A stretch of DNA of 64,000 bases from Streptomyces sp. NRRL F-6492 (GCF_001280125.1 NZ_LGEG01000222.1:98737-162736); one strand, 5' to 3'; counted from the stretch's first letter, positions 46,825-56,303 are shown. The notes: generated by a model not told the origin, from the letters alone. Program-made: numbers and translations.

Positions 46825-47103
46825 ATGCGTAGTGAAACCCGCGCCGTGCCGGCGGACGACAGCGCCCCGGGCGACGGCCTCGTCAAGGCCGGTGGCGTCC
46901 TCTTCGTGATCGGCGCGGTCGCGACGCTGGTCACCGTGGCTCCGCTGTTCCTCGGGACGGACCCCTTCCCCACCGTCGCGTACACCGTCTCCATGCTGAT
47001 GGGGGTCGGATTCCTCGTCGCCGCCGCCGGTGTGATGCGCTCGATCGCGGCCCAGCGGCGCCAGGCCAGGACCGGCGCGGACCCGTCCGCTCAGGCCAGG
47101 TAG
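46825..47103 (+). CDS. Small two-helix membrane protein
   Basis: 92 residues: a polar N-terminus, two membrane helices (GVLFVIGAVATLVTVAPLFL and VSMLMGVGFLVAAAGVM) and a basic tail. Function unknown; conserved-looking in Streptomyces. The ATG at 46825 follows a TACCCT box by 6 bases, so it is probably leaderless. The end overlaps the HAD gene convergently by 13 bases. Confidence 0.75.
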   Translation: MRSETRAVPADDSAPGDGLVKAGGVLFVIGAVATLVTVAPLFLGTDPFPTVAYTVSMLMGVGFLVAAAGVMRSIAAQRRQARTGADPSAQAR

Positions 47104-47711
47104 CCCTCCCACCAGGCACGGAAGTCCGTCAGGTCCGTCAGGACCACGTCCGCGCCGGCCTCCCGCAGCTCCTCGGCGGGGCAGGGGCCGGTCGCCACGG
47201 CCACCGAGAGGGCACCCGCCGCGGCGGCGCCCCGGACGTCGCCGGTGTGGTCCCCCACGTACACGCGGGCGCCGTGGGCGCGCAGGGCCTCCGCCTTGCC
47301 CTCGGCCCACAGGCCGCCGACGACCGCGTCGGGCTCGATGCCGAGGTGCGCGAAGTGCAGTTCGGCGTGGGGGCCGTTCTTGGCGGTGACGACGAGCGTC
47401 CGGCCGCCCGCCTCGCGGACGGCCCGGAGCGCGTCCTCGGCGCCCGGCATCGGGACGGTGGGCCCGATCGCGTACTCCGGGTAGAGCGCGCGGTAGCGGG
47501 CCGTCATCTCCGGGACGCGCTCCTGCGGGAACCAGTACGCCATCTCGTGTTCGAGCGGCGGCCCGAGGCGGGTCACGACGAGACCGGCGTCGATCACGAC
47601 CCCGGTCTCGGCGGCGAACGCCTCCCACGTGGCCCTGATGCCGGGGCGGGTGTCGAGGAGGGTCAGATCGAGGTCGAAGCCGACGGTGAGGGGCGCGCTC
47701 GGAGAGGTCAT
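47091..47711 (-). CDS. HAD-superfamily phosphatase
   Basis: 206 residues. Motif I VGFDLDLTLLDTRPG (Asp nucleophile DLDLT), motif II TLVVTAKNGP, motif III Lys region, and motif IV VYVGDHTGDVRGAAAAG are complete; a small helical cap (about 20-80) makes it subfamily I (phosphoglycolate-phosphatase-like). The substrate is not assigned. The ATG at 47711 is more likely than that at 47720. Confidence 0.9.
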   Translation of the reverse strand: MTSPSAPLTVGFDLDLTLLDTRPGIRATWEAFAAETGVVIDAGLVVTRLGPPLEHEMAYWFPQERVPEMTARYRALYPEYAIGPTVPMPGAEDALRAVREAGGRTLVVTAKNGPHAELHFAHLGIEPDAVVGGLWAEGKAEALRAHGARVYVGDHTGDVRGAAAAGALSVAVATGPCPAEELREAGADVVLTDLTDFRAWWEGYLA

Positions 47712-47829
47712 GGCTCCCATTCTGGGCCAGGGGTCCGGGGGCGGGGACGGGTGTCCGGGCCGGCTGTGGGAGCGGGGGCCGGTCGGGGGACGGTGCTCTG
47801 ACCGGGGTACCGGCCGGCGGCCCGGCGGC

Positions 47830-48924
47830 TCAGTGCCTGCGGGACCGCCACAGCAGGAACAGGGCCGACGCGACCGCCGCCCCCCGCAGGACCCACGGCC
47901 AGGTGTCGGCGATCGCCGCGCCCATCGCCTCGCCGCCCGGGACCACCGGATCGCCCCAGCGGCCCTCGACGCGGCCCCAGAGCCAGAGCGCCCCGGAGCC
48001 GGCGGCGAGTCCCGGGATGACCATGACCGCGGCCTTGACCTCGCCGGGCGTCAGCCGGCGGGAGGCGTACGCGAGGAGCCAGCCCCCGGCGAGGGCGAGG
48101 AGCGAGCCGAAGACGGCGCCGCCGAGCAGGAGCAGCGCGGCGAGCAGCACGAAGGGGCTGGCGAGCCGGGGCCGGGGCGGCGCCTCCACCACCGCCTCGG
48201 GGACCGGCGCGGGAGCGGCCTTGCGCGGGCGCAGGAGCCGGACGAGCCGCTCGCGCCTCCCGGACGCGGGGGCCTCGGCCTCCTCCTCGTCCTCCTCGGG
48301 GGCGGGCGGCCTGAAGAGGTCCGGGCGCTCGATCCCGCCGACGAAGCCGGGGAAGCCGTCGGCGGCGTCCTCCGTCCGCCACCAGTCGGGCTCCTGCGCC
48401 CCGCCGGACGACAGCGGCCGGTCCGGGGCCGACACGCCGGGACGCGGCCCCGGGATTCCGGACCCGCCGGAGCCGTCGCGGGGTGACCGGGGGGCGGGGG
48501 CGGAGCCGTCGCGGGGCGCCGGGGAGCCGGTGGCGGAGCCCGCCGTACCCGTACCTGCACCCGTGCCCGTCCCCGTACGGGAGGCGCTTCCCGTACGGTC
48601 CTTCCTCCCCGTACGGGAAGAGGCCCCCGGCTCCGGGGCGCCCCCGCGCGGCCGCGGCACCGGACCCCGGCCCGCCCCCGGTTTCCCGGCGCCCCCCGGC
48701 GCCCCCGCGCGGTCCACGACCTCGTCCGGGGTGCCCAGGGCGCCGAGGATGCCCCGTACCGTCGCGGGGGTCTCCTCGTCCCCGGTGGCGCGCCGGCGGT
48801 CGATCTCGTCGCGGAGGGTCGAGACGAGCCGCATGCGGTCGCCCGCCGGGAGATGGCGCTGCTGGGCCAGATCGCCGACCCGGCTCAGGTAGTCGTAGAC
48901 CAACTGGTCGCTCTCGATGCCCAC
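47830..48924 (-). CDS. HAAS-domain membrane protein with long disordered linker
   Basis: 364 residues. The first ~65 (DQLVYDYLSRVGDLAQQRHL, DRMRLVSTLRDEIDRRRATG) match a HAAS/DUF1700-type helical domain. A ~130-residue Gly/Pro/Ser/Arg/Thr-rich linker follows, then an acidic stretch (APEEDEEEAEAPA) and three to four membrane helices near the C-terminus ending LLWRSRRH. Such proteins are thought to sense or regulate membrane processes. The GTG at 48924 has GGAGGGG upstream. It is divergent from the helicase-associated gene. Confidence 0.78.
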   Translation of the reverse strand: MGIESDQLVYDYLSRVGDLAQQRHLPAGDRMRLVSTLRDEIDRRRATGDEETPATVRGILGALGTPDEVVDRAGAPGGAGKPGAGRGPVPRPRGGAPEPGASSRTGRKDRTGSASRTGTGTGAGTGTAGSATGSPAPRDGSAPAPRSPRDGSGGSGIPGPRPGVSAPDRPLSSGGAQEPDWWRTEDAADGFPGFVGGIERPDLFRPPAPEEDEEEAEAPASGRRERLVRLLRPRKAAPAPVPEAVVEAPPRPRLASPFVLLAALLLLGGAVFGSLLALAGGWLLAYASRRLTPGEVKAAVMVIPGLAAGSGALWLWGRVEGRWGDPVVPGGEAMGAAIADTWPWVLRGAAVASALFLLWRSRRH

Positions 48925-48996
48925 GGTGCCCCTCCACGGCCGGTTCGCCCGGTACGGCCCGACGTTAGCGCCTGCGCAGCGGTTAACGTGGTCCGG

Positions 48997-51603
48997 ATGG
49001 GGATCGGTGGGCTCGACCGGGAGGCGCACGTGGCCGAGGGAACTGGCGCCGCCGCGGCGCCCCGCACGCTCGCGGAGGCGCTCCGCGCGCGGGGCGACGA
49101 GGGGCTCGCCGCGCTGCTGCGCGCCCGCCCGGACCTGCTGAACCCCGTGCCGAACGACCTGACGCAGCTGGCGACCCGCGCCGGGACGCGCGGCTCGGTG
49201 GTGCGGGCCCTGGAACGGCTCGACCGGTTCGCGCTCCAGACGGCCGAGGCGCTCGCCGTCGCCCCGGACCCGGCCCCGTACCCCGTGCTCCTCGCCCTGC
49301 TCACCGGCGACGAGGGCGACGCGACGATCGAGGCCGCGCTGCCGGGCGCGGTGGCGCTGCTGCGCGAGCAGGCGCTCGTGTGGGGAGAGGAAGACCGGCT
49401 GCGGCTCGTGCGGACCGCGCGGGAGCTGCTCTCGCCGTCGCCGCAGCACCCCTCGCCGACCGGCCTCGGGCCGACGGTCGCCGAGGCGACGTCCGGGATG
49501 TCGCCGGGCCGGGTGCAGGAGATCATCGCGACGGCCGGGCTCGCCGCGACGCACGACCCGGTGTCGGCGGTGGCGGCGCTGAGCGGGCTCTTCACCGACC
49601 GGGCCCGGATGGGCGCGCTCCTCGACGAGGCGCCGCCGGAGGCGCTGGCCGTCCTGGACCGGCTCGTGTGGGGGCCGCCGTACGGCGAGGTGACGGCGAA
49701 CCCGGCGCCGCCCGTGCGCTGGCTGCGCGACCGGGGCCTGCTGCTCCCGGTGTCGGCGCGGACGATGGTGCTGCCGCGCGAGGTGGCGCTGCACCTGCGG
49801 GGCGGGCGGGCGCACCGGGCGCCGGAGCCGGTGGCGCCGGAGGTCGGCGTCCTGCGCGAGCACCGTCCCCAGGTGGTGGACGGCGCGGCCGCCGGACAGG
49901 CGCACACGGCGCTCGCGACCGTCGAGGAGCTGCTGAAGTCCTGGGACAAGGGGGGCCCGCAGGTGCTGCGGGCGGGCGGCCTCTCCGTGCGGGACCTGCG
50001 GCGGACCGCCGCCGCCCTGGACGTGACGGAGGAGGTCGCCGCCTTCTGGCTGGAGCTCTGCCACGGGGCGGGGCTGCTCGCCTCGGACGGGGAGGCGGAC
50101 GAGCGGTACGCGCCGACGCCCGCCTACGACGACTGGCTGGACCTGCCGCCCGCCGAGCGCTGGGCCCGGCTCGTCACGCCCTGGCTGGCCGCGACCCGCG
50201 CGCCGGGCCTGGCCGGCGGCCAGGACGCGAAGGGCCGCACGCTGTCCGTCCTCGGCCCGGACCTGGACCGGGCGGCCGCGCCCGAGGTGCGGCACCGGGT
50301 GCTCGGTCTCCTGGCGACGCTGCCGCCGGGCGCGGCGGCCGACCCGGAGACGCTGTTCGCCCGGCTGCGGTGGGAGCGGCCGCTGCGGGGGGCCGGAAAC
50401 TCCGGGAACTCCGGGAACTCCGGGAACTCCGGAAGCTCCGGAAGCTCCGGAAGCTCCGGGAGCTCCGGTGACGAAGGGGCGGGGCGCGCCCTCCCCGGCG
50501 ACCTGCGGTCCCGGCTCGCGCGCTGGGCGCTCGCGGAGGCCGAACTCCTCGGGCTCACCGGCCGGGGCGCCCTGTCGGCGCCGGCCCGCGCGCTGCTCAA
50601 CCTGCCGCTCGCCGAGGCCGCCTCGCCCGCCGACGAAGGCGGCGGGGTGGAGGAGTCGGTGGCCGCCGGGCGGGCGGCGACGCTGCTCGCGCCGCTGCTG
50701 CCCGAGGCCGTCGACCACGTGCTGCTCCAGGCCGATCTGACGGCGGTCGCGCCCGGCCCGCTGCGGCGGCCCCTCGGGGACGCGCTCGCCGTGCTCGCGG
50801 ACGTGGAGTCGAAGGGTGGCGCGACGGTCTACCGGTTCACGCCCGGCTCCGTGCGGCGGGCGCTGGACTCCGGTCTCGCCGCGTCCGACGTGCACGCGTT
50901 CCTCGCCGCGCACTCCCGCACGCCGGTGCCGCAGCCGCTCGCGTACCTCGTGGACGACGTGGCCCGGCGCCACGGGCACCTGCGGGTGGGGGCGGCGTCG
51001 GCGTACGTGCGCTGCGACGACGACACCGTCCTCGGCGAGATCCTGGCCGACCGGCGCTCCGCCGCCCTGGGCCTGCGGCGCCTGGCGCCGACCGTGCTCG
51101 CCGCGCAGGCGGACCCGGCGGCGCTGCTCGACGGGCTGCGGGCGATGGGGTACGCGCCGGCGGCCGAGTCCGCGGAGGGGGACGTCCTGATCACGCGCGC
51201 CGACGCGTACCGCACGCCCGCGCGGACGGCCCCCGTGCCCGTCCCGGACGGGCCGCCCGCCCCCGACGCGACCCTCCTGGGCGCGGCGGTGAAGGCGATC
51301 CGGGCCGGTGACCGGGCGGCGACGGCGGTCCGCAGGGAGCCCGCGGCCCCGACGCCCGCCGGGGCCCTCCCCCGGACCTCGTCCGCCGAGACCCTGGCGA
51401 CCGTCCAGGCGGCCGCGATGACCGGCTCGGCGGTCTGGATCGGCTACGTGAACGCGGACGGCGCGGCGAGCCAGCGCGTGATCGCCCCGGTCCGCGTGGA
51501 GGGCGGCTTCGTGACGGGCTACGACCACACGGCCGACGAGGTGCGCACGTACCCGCTGCACCGGATCACGGGCGTGGCGGAACTGGCGGACGACCAGGTG
51601 TGA
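48997..51603 (+). CDS. Helicase-associated protein (Helicase_C_3 type), partner of XPB
   Basis: 868 residues without a helicase motor: no Walker A or DEAD box is seen. Conserved features are LLNPVPNDLTQLATRAGTRG at the N-terminus, LARLDRF-like helical winged regions, and the C-terminal VWIGYVNADGAASQRVIAPV and FVTGYDHTADEVRTYPLHRI, a WYL-like fold. In actinomycetes it lies next to the XPB helicase, as here (91 bases), so it probably assists it. A run GNSG(x4)/GSSG(x4) at about residues 468-492 comes from 9-bp repeats. ATG 48997. Confidence 0.85.
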   Translation: MGIGGLDREAHVAEGTGAAAAPRTLAEALRARGDEGLAALLRARPDLLNPVPNDLTQLATRAGTRGSVVRALERLDRFALQTAEALAVAPDPAPYPVLLALLTGDEGDATIEAALPGAVALLREQALVWGEEDRLRLVRTARELLSPSPQHPSPTGLGPTVAEATSGMSPGRVQEIIATAGLAATHDPVSAVAALSGLFTDRARMGALLDEAPPEALAVLDRLVWGPPYGEVTANPAPPVRWLRDRGLLLPVSARTMVLPREVALHLRGGRAHRAPEPVAPEVGVLREHRPQVVDGAAAGQAHTALATVEELLKSWDKGGPQVLRAGGLSVRDLRRTAAALDVTEEVAAFWLELCHGAGLLASDGEADERYAPTPAYDDWLDLPPAERWARLVTPWLAATRAPGLAGGQDAKGRTLSVLGPDLDRAAAPEVRHRVLGLLATLPPGAAADPETLFARLRWERPLRGAGNSGNSGNSGNSGSSGSSGSSGSSGDEGAGRALPGDLRSRLARWALAEAELLGLTGRGALSAPARALLNLPLAEAASPADEGGGVEESVAAGRAATLLAPLLPEAVDHVLLQADLTAVAPGPLRRPLGDALAVLADVESKGGATVYRFTPGSVRRALDSGLAASDVHAFLAAHSRTPVPQPLAYLVDDVARRHGHLRVGAASAYVRCDDDTVLGEILADRRSAALGLRRLAPTVLAAQADPAALLDGLRAMGYAPAAESAEGDVLITRADAYRTPARTAPVPVPDGPPAPDATLLGAAVKAIRAGDRAATAVRREPAAPTPAGALPRTSSAETLATVQAAAMTGSAVWIGYVNADGAASQRVIAPVRVEGGFVTGYDHTADEVRTYPLHRITGVAELADDQV
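50399..50470. repeat. 9-bp minisatellite in the helicase-associated gene
   Basis: aactccggg repeated about four times, then agctccgga/agctccggg about four times. In frame, giving a flexible GNS/GSS linker; copy number may vary between strains. Confidence 0.9.
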
Positions 51604-51694
51604 CGGCGTCCCGGGCCCTGCCCGCACCCGTGGCCATGCGGCACACTGGAGGATTGGCCGTCGCCGGAGCGGCCCGGGAAGGACCTGATCGCGC

Positions 51695-53335
51695 GTGAGC
51701 GGACCCCTGATCGTTCAAAGTGACAAGACGCTGCTCCTGGAGGTCGACCACGAGCTGGCCGACGCCTGCCGCCGGGCCATCGCGCCCTTCGCGGAGCTGG
51801 AGCGGGCGCCGGAGCACATCCACACGTACCGGGTGACGCCGCTCGGGCTGTGGAACGCGCGGGCCGCCGGGCACGACGCCGAGCAGGTCGTGGACGCGCT
51901 CGTCGAGTACTCGCGCTACCCCGTGCCGCACGCGCTGCTCGTGGACGTCGCCGAGACGATGGACCGGTACGGGCGGCTGACGCTCTCCAAGCACCCCGTG
52001 CACGGGCTCGTGCTGACCACCACCGACCGGCCCGTCCTGGAGGAGATCCTCCGGTCGAAGAAGGTGCAGCCGCTGGTCGGGGAGCGGATCGACCCGGACA
52101 CCGTGGCCGTGCACCCCTCCGAGCGCGGGCAGATCAAGCAGACCCTGCTGAAGCTGGGCTGGCCGGCCGAGGACCTCGCCGGGTACGTCGACGGGGAGGC
52201 GCACCGGATCGACCTCGCCGAGGACGGCTGGAGCCTGCGGCCCTACCAGAAGCAGGCCGTGGAGGGCTTCTGGCACGGCGGCTCCGGCGTCGTCGTGCTG
52301 CCCTGCGGCGCGGGCAAGACGCTGGTCGGGGCCGGGGCGATGGCCCAGGCCAAGGCGACCACGCTGATCCTGGTGACCAACACCGTCTCCGCCCGGCAGT
52401 GGAAGCACGAGCTGGTGAAGCGGACCTCGCTCACCGAGGACGAGATCGGCGAGTACTCCGGCACGAAGAAGGAGATCCGGCCCGTCACCATCGCCACCTA
52501 CCAGGTGCTCACGACCCGCCGGAAGGGCGTCTACCCGCACCTGGAGCTGTTCGACTCCCGCGACTGGGGCCTCATCGTCTACGACGAGGTGCACCTGCTG
52601 CCCGCGCCCGTCTTCAAGTTCACCGCCGACCTCCAGGCGCGGCGCCGGCTCGGCCTCACCGCGACCCTGGTGCGCGAGGACGGGCGCGAGTCGGACGTGT
52701 TCTCGCTGATCGGGCCGAAGCGGTTCGACGCGCCGTGGAAGGAGATCGAGGCGCAGGGGTACATCGCGCCCGCCGACTGCGTCGAGGTCCGGGTGAACCT
52801 GACCGACTCGGAGCGGCTCGCGTACGCGACGGCCGAGCCGGAGGAGAAGTACCGCTTCTGCGCGACGACGGCGACGAAGCGGAAGGTGACGGAGGCGCTG
52901 GTGAGGAAGTTCGCCGGGCAGCAGACCCTCGTCATCGGGCAGTACATCGACCAGCTGGACGAGCTGGGCGAGCACCTCGACGCGCCGGTCATCAAGGGCG
53001 AGACGCCGAACAAGGAGCGGGAGCGGCTCTTCGACGCGTTCCGCACCGGGGAGATCGGCGTGCTCGTCGTCTCGAAGGTCGCGAACTTCTCGATCGACCT
53101 GCCCGAGGCGACGGTCGCCATCCAGGTCTCCGGCACCTTCGGCTCCCGCCAGGAGGAGGCCCAGCGCCTCGGCCGGGTGCTGCGGCCGAAGGCCGACGGG
53201 CACCAGGCGCACTTCTACTCGGTGGTCGCCCGGGACACCATCGACCAGGACTTCGCGGCGCACCGGCAGCGGTTCCTGGCGGAGCAGGGGTACGCGTACC
53301 GGATCGTGGACGCGGACGAGCTGCTGGCGCCGTAG
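51695..53335 (+). CDS. XPB-family DNA repair helicase
   Basis: 546 residues, superfamily 2 helicase like mycobacterial XPB, with 3'-5' unwinding. Walker A LPCGAGKTLVG (Lys208), DEAD-box variant DEVH (297-300), motif III LTATLVREDG, motif VI QEEAQRLGRVLRPK. The N-terminal damage-recognition-like domain covers about 1-180 (VQSDKTLLLEVDHELADACR). It should act in DNA repair or transcription-coupled processes. GTG 51695 with GGAAGGA about 12 bases upstream. It is 91 bases downstream of its probable partner gene. Confidence 0.93.
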   Translation: MSGPLIVQSDKTLLLEVDHELADACRRAIAPFAELERAPEHIHTYRVTPLGLWNARAAGHDAEQVVDALVEYSRYPVPHALLVDVAETMDRYGRLTLSKHPVHGLVLTTTDRPVLEEILRSKKVQPLVGERIDPDTVAVHPSERGQIKQTLLKLGWPAEDLAGYVDGEAHRIDLAEDGWSLRPYQKQAVEGFWHGGSGVVVLPCGAGKTLVGAGAMAQAKATTLILVTNTVSARQWKHELVKRTSLTEDEIGEYSGTKKEIRPVTIATYQVLTTRRKGVYPHLELFDSRDWGLIVYDEVHLLPAPVFKFTADLQARRRLGLTATLVREDGRESDVFSLIGPKRFDAPWKEIEAQGYIAPADCVEVRVNLTDSERLAYATAEPEEKYRFCATTATKRKVTEALVRKFAGQQTLVIGQYIDQLDELGEHLDAPVIKGETPNKERERLFDAFRTGEIGVLVVSKVANFSIDLPEATVAIQVSGTFGSRQEEAQRLGRVLRPKADGHQAHFYSVVARDTIDQDFAAHRQRFLAEQGYAYRIVDADELLAP

Positions 53336-53343
53336 CGCGCCGC

Positions 53344-53676
53344 TCAGTCCAGGGCGGCGAGGAGCGGGCCGGCGAACGCCAGGGCGTACTGGGCGGCGAC
53401 GAACGCCCGGCGGGGTGCGGCGAGGGCCGTCGCGCCCGCCCCGGCGCCGAGGGCCAGGGCCCAGAAGCCGGCGGCGAGGAAGCCGTCGTCCGTGCCGTCG
53501 CCCTCGACGGCGTCGGTGAGTCCGAGGGCGGCGGTGAGCACCAGGCACGCCGCGAGGAGGAGGAAACCGCAGAGCGCGAGGACGCGGAGGGCGCGGCGGT
53601 TCGGGGCGGTGGGGCCGGCGGGCCCGGTGGCGGCGGACTCGGTGGTGGCGGACTCGGTGGTGTGCGGCGTCGTCAT
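53344..53676 (-). CDS. Small membrane protein, 110 residues
   Basis: A Thr/Ala-rich N-terminus (MTTPHTTESATTESAATGPA), then two to three hydrophobic helices (VLALCGFLLLAACLVLTAAL, FLAAGFWALALGAGAGATAL, and a weak C-terminal one). Function unknown. ATG 53676, without a strong ribosome binding site. It is convergent with the XPB gene, 8 bases apart. Confidence 0.7.
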   Translation of the reverse strand: MTTPHTTESATTESAATGPAGPTAPNRRALRVLALCGFLLLAACLVLTAALGLTDAVEGDGTDDGFLAAGFWALALGAGAGATALAAPRRAFVAAQYALAFAGPLLAALD

Positions 53677-53746
53677 GCCCCGATCCCATCAAAGGGGGCG
53701 GGGGCGGCGTCAGGCGTCGGGGTACTCAGCCGGGCGGGGCGCGTAC

Positions 53747-53935
53747 TCAGGCGGACGTGCGCTCGGGCGCGTACCTCGGGCGGGGGTCTCTCACCCCCGC
53801 CTCCGGCGGGCCGTAGTCGCCGAGGAGGACGACCCCGGCCGCGGCGCCGCCGAAGGCGCGTATCGCGCGGAGGGCGAGGCCCACGCGGTGGAGGCGGGGG
53901 ACGGTGGTCACGAGGGTGAAGGTCGTCGCGGACAT
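53747..53935 (-). CDS. Hypothetical small protein, 62 residues
   Basis: MSATTFTLVTTVPRLHRVGL, ALRAIRAFGGAAAGVVLLGD, ending RPRYAPERTSA. Codon bias is good through the middle. Two ATGs further upstream (53944, 53947) would add a few residues. Nothing points to a function; it could be a short membrane-associated peptide. Confidence 0.45.
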   Translation of the reverse strand: MSATTFTLVTTVPRLHRVGLALRAIRAFGGAAAGVVLLGDYGPPEAGVRDPRPRYAPERTSA

Positions 53936-54028
53936 GCTTCCATCATGGAATCCGGACATTACGAACACATCGGTCTGAGGGCCGATCCGGGGCGGACCCG
54001 GGGTCGGTCTCACGTCGGACCCCGTCCC

Positions 54029-54093
54029 CTACGGGGTGGACGCGCGCGGTACGGGGTGGAGAAGCGCGCGCGGTACGGGGTGGAAGCGCGCGC
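54029..54093. repeat. Three direct repeats upstream of the HelD-like gene
   Basis: tacggggtgga + cgcgcgcgg (54030-54049), tacggggtgga + gaagcgcgcgcgg (54050-54073), tacggggtgga + agcgcgcgc (54074-54093). The repeats stop about 30 bases before a TACACT -10-like box (54125-54130), so they lie where an activator would bind. Confidence 0.75.
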
Positions 54094-54226
54094 AATCCAT
54101 TCGCACCGCGCCCCGCCCAGGGTCTACACTCGCCAGCTTCCCCGCCTCCCCCGTGGAGAGCCGCCGTCCGGTCGGAAACCGGCGGCCACTTCGCCGTGTC
54201 CGCGCATCCGCCCCGGAGGCTCCGCC

Positions 54227-56293
54227 GTGTCCGTGCCCGTGCCCGACCTCGATTCCGACCAGCCGCCGTCCACCGGCGATCCGCTCGCGCGCGAACGGGC
54301 CCACCTGGCCGCCTCCCGCACCGCCCTGCGCGCGATGCGCGAGGACGCGCAGGCGCTCGACATCAAGGACGTCACCGCGAACTGGGTGAACGCGGTCGTC
54401 CTGGAGCGGCAGATCGAGGACCGGATCAAGGCGCTGGCCGACCTGGCCGGGACGCCGCTCTTCTTCGGGCGGCTCGACTACCTGCGCACCACGCAGGAGG
54501 GGCAGCGGTTCTACATCGGGCGGCGGCACGTCCACGACGCCGGCGGCGATCCGATGGTGATCGACTGGCGCGCCCCGGTGTCGCAGCCCTTCTACCGGGC
54601 CTCGCGCAAGGACCCGCAGGACGTGGGGCTGCGGCGCCGCTTCGGCTACACGGGCGGCGAACTCACCGCGTACGAGGACGAGCACCTGTCCGACCCGGAG
54701 GAGTTGGAGCGGACGAGCCGGCTGCTCCAGGCGGAGATCGAGCGGCCGCGCGTGGGTCCCATGCGGGACATCGTGGCGACGATCCAGCCCGAGCAGGACG
54801 AGATCGTCCGGTCCGACCTGTCGGGGTCGGTGTGCGTGCAGGGAGGGCCCGGGACCGGCAAGACGGCCGTGGGCCTGCACCGTGTCGCGTACCTCCTCTA
54901 CGCGCACCGGGAGCGGCTCGCCCGCACCGGGACGCTGGTCATCGGGCCGAACCGCTCCTTCCTCCACTACATCGAGCAGGTGCTGCCCGCGCTGGGCGAG
55001 CTGGAGGTCAAGCAGGCGACGGTGGACGACCTCGTGGCGCACGTCGAGGTGCGGGGGACGGACGGGGCGGCGACGGCGGTCGTGAAGGGCGACGCCCGGA
55101 TGGCGGAGGTGCTGCGGCGGGCGGTCCGCTCGCACGTGAGGCTGCCGGAGGAGTCCCTGATGGTGGTGCGCGGCTCGCGCCGCTGGCGGGTCCCGGCGTA
55201 CGAGATCGAGGAGATGGTGCGGGAGCTGCTCGACCGCGACATCCGGTACGGGGCGGCCCGCGAGGCGCTTCCGCAGCGGATCGCGCACGCCGTGCTCGTG
55301 CGGATGGAGCAGGCGGGCGAGGCGCCGGACGACCGGGTGCAGAACGCGGTGGCGCGGAACGCGGCGGTGAAGGCGGTCGTGAAGGAGTGCTGGCCGCCGG
55401 TGGACCCGGCGAAGCTGGTGCTGCGGCTGCTGAGCGACGCCGACTTCCTGGCGGAGCACGCCGAGGGGGTGCTGACGGAGGACGAGCAGAAGCTGCTGCT
55501 GTGGGAGAGGCCGGGCCGGAGCGTGAAGTCGGCGAAGTGGTCGGCGGCGGACGCGGTGCTCGTGGACGAGGCGAAGGACCTGGTGGAGCGGACGCACTCG
55601 CTCGGGCACGTGGTCGTGGACGAGGCGCAGGACCTGTCACCGATGCAGTACCGGGCGGTGGGCCGGCGCTGCACGACCGGTTCGGCGACCGTCCTGGGCG
55701 ACCTGGCGCAGGGGACGACGCCGTGGGCGACGGAGAGCTGGGCGCAGGCGCTCGGGCACCTGGGGAAGCCGGAGGCGGTGGTCGAGGAGCTGACGGCCGG
55801 TTTCCGCGTGCCGCGCGAGGTCATCGCGTACGCCTCGCGGCTGCTGCCGCACATGTCTCCGGGGCTCGCGCCGGTGGAGTCGGTCCGGGAGAACCCCGGT
55901 TCGCTGGACGTCCGGCACAGCCGTGCGGAGGACCTGGACGCGGCCGTGGTCGCGGCCTGCGTCGAGGCGCTGGGCCACGAGGGCTCGACCGGCCTGATCG
56001 CCGCCGACGCGCGGATCGCCCCGCTCGCGGAGGCCCTGGCGGCGGCGGGCCTGCCGCACCTCTCCCCCGGCGAGGAGACGACGGCCGACTCCCGCCTGAC
56101 CCTGGTCCCGGCGTCGCTCGCGAAGGGCCTGGAGTACGACTACGTGGTCCTCGACGAACCGGCGGCGGTCGTCGACGGCGAACCCGACGAACGCACGGGC
56201 CTGCGCCGCCTGTACGTGACGCTGACACGAGCGGTGTCGGGGCTGACGGTGGTCCACTCGGCTCCGGTCCCGGAGCAGTTGGGAGAACTCTGA
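54227..56293 (+). CDS. HelD-like UvrD/AAA helicase (RNA polymerase recycling type)
   Basis: 688 residues. N-terminal coiled coil (about 20-80, HLAASRTALRAMREDAQALD), then KLDYL-like FFGRLDYLRTTQEGQRFYIG and VIDWRAPVSQPFYRAS typical of HelD, Walker A QGGPGTGKTAVGLHR (Lys212), and UvrD motifs VVVDEAQDLSPMQYRAVGRR, LAQGTTPW, and LAKGLEYDYVVLDEP. HelD proteins remove or recycle stalled RNA polymerase; the HelR branch confers rifamycin tolerance and is preceded by a RAE element (roughly GGGGCTTGCGGCAAGGCCC), which I do not find here. GTG 54227 with GGAGG 7 bases upstream. Confidence 0.92.
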   Translation: MSVPVPDLDSDQPPSTGDPLARERAHLAASRTALRAMREDAQALDIKDVTANWVNAVVLERQIEDRIKALADLAGTPLFFGRLDYLRTTQEGQRFYIGRRHVHDAGGDPMVIDWRAPVSQPFYRASRKDPQDVGLRRRFGYTGGELTAYEDEHLSDPEELERTSRLLQAEIERPRVGPMRDIVATIQPEQDEIVRSDLSGSVCVQGGPGTGKTAVGLHRVAYLLYAHRERLARTGTLVIGPNRSFLHYIEQVLPALGELEVKQATVDDLVAHVEVRGTDGAATAVVKGDARMAEVLRRAVRSHVRLPEESLMVVRGSRRWRVPAYEIEEMVRELLDRDIRYGAAREALPQRIAHAVLVRMEQAGEAPDDRVQNAVARNAAVKAVVKECWPPVDPAKLVLRLLSDADFLAEHAEGVLTEDEQKLLLWERPGRSVKSAKWSAADAVLVDEAKDLVERTHSLGHVVVDEAQDLSPMQYRAVGRRCTTGSATVLGDLAQGTTPWATESWAQALGHLGKPEAVVEELTAGFRVPREVIAYASRLLPHMSPGLAPVESVRENPGSLDVRHSRAEDLDAAVVAACVEALGHEGSTGLIAADARIAPLAEALAAAGLPHLSPGEETTADSRLTLVPASLAKGLEYDYVVLDEPAAVVDGEPDERTGLRRLYVTLTRAVSGLTVVHSAPVPEQLGEL

Positions 56294-56303
56294 TCCGGGG
56301 TGG

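Noticed and set aside
53930..54226. Rifamycin-associated element upstream of the HelD-like gene
   Set aside because: No sequence resembling the 19-bp inverted repeat (GGGGCTTG ... AAGGCCC) was found; only direct repeats are present.
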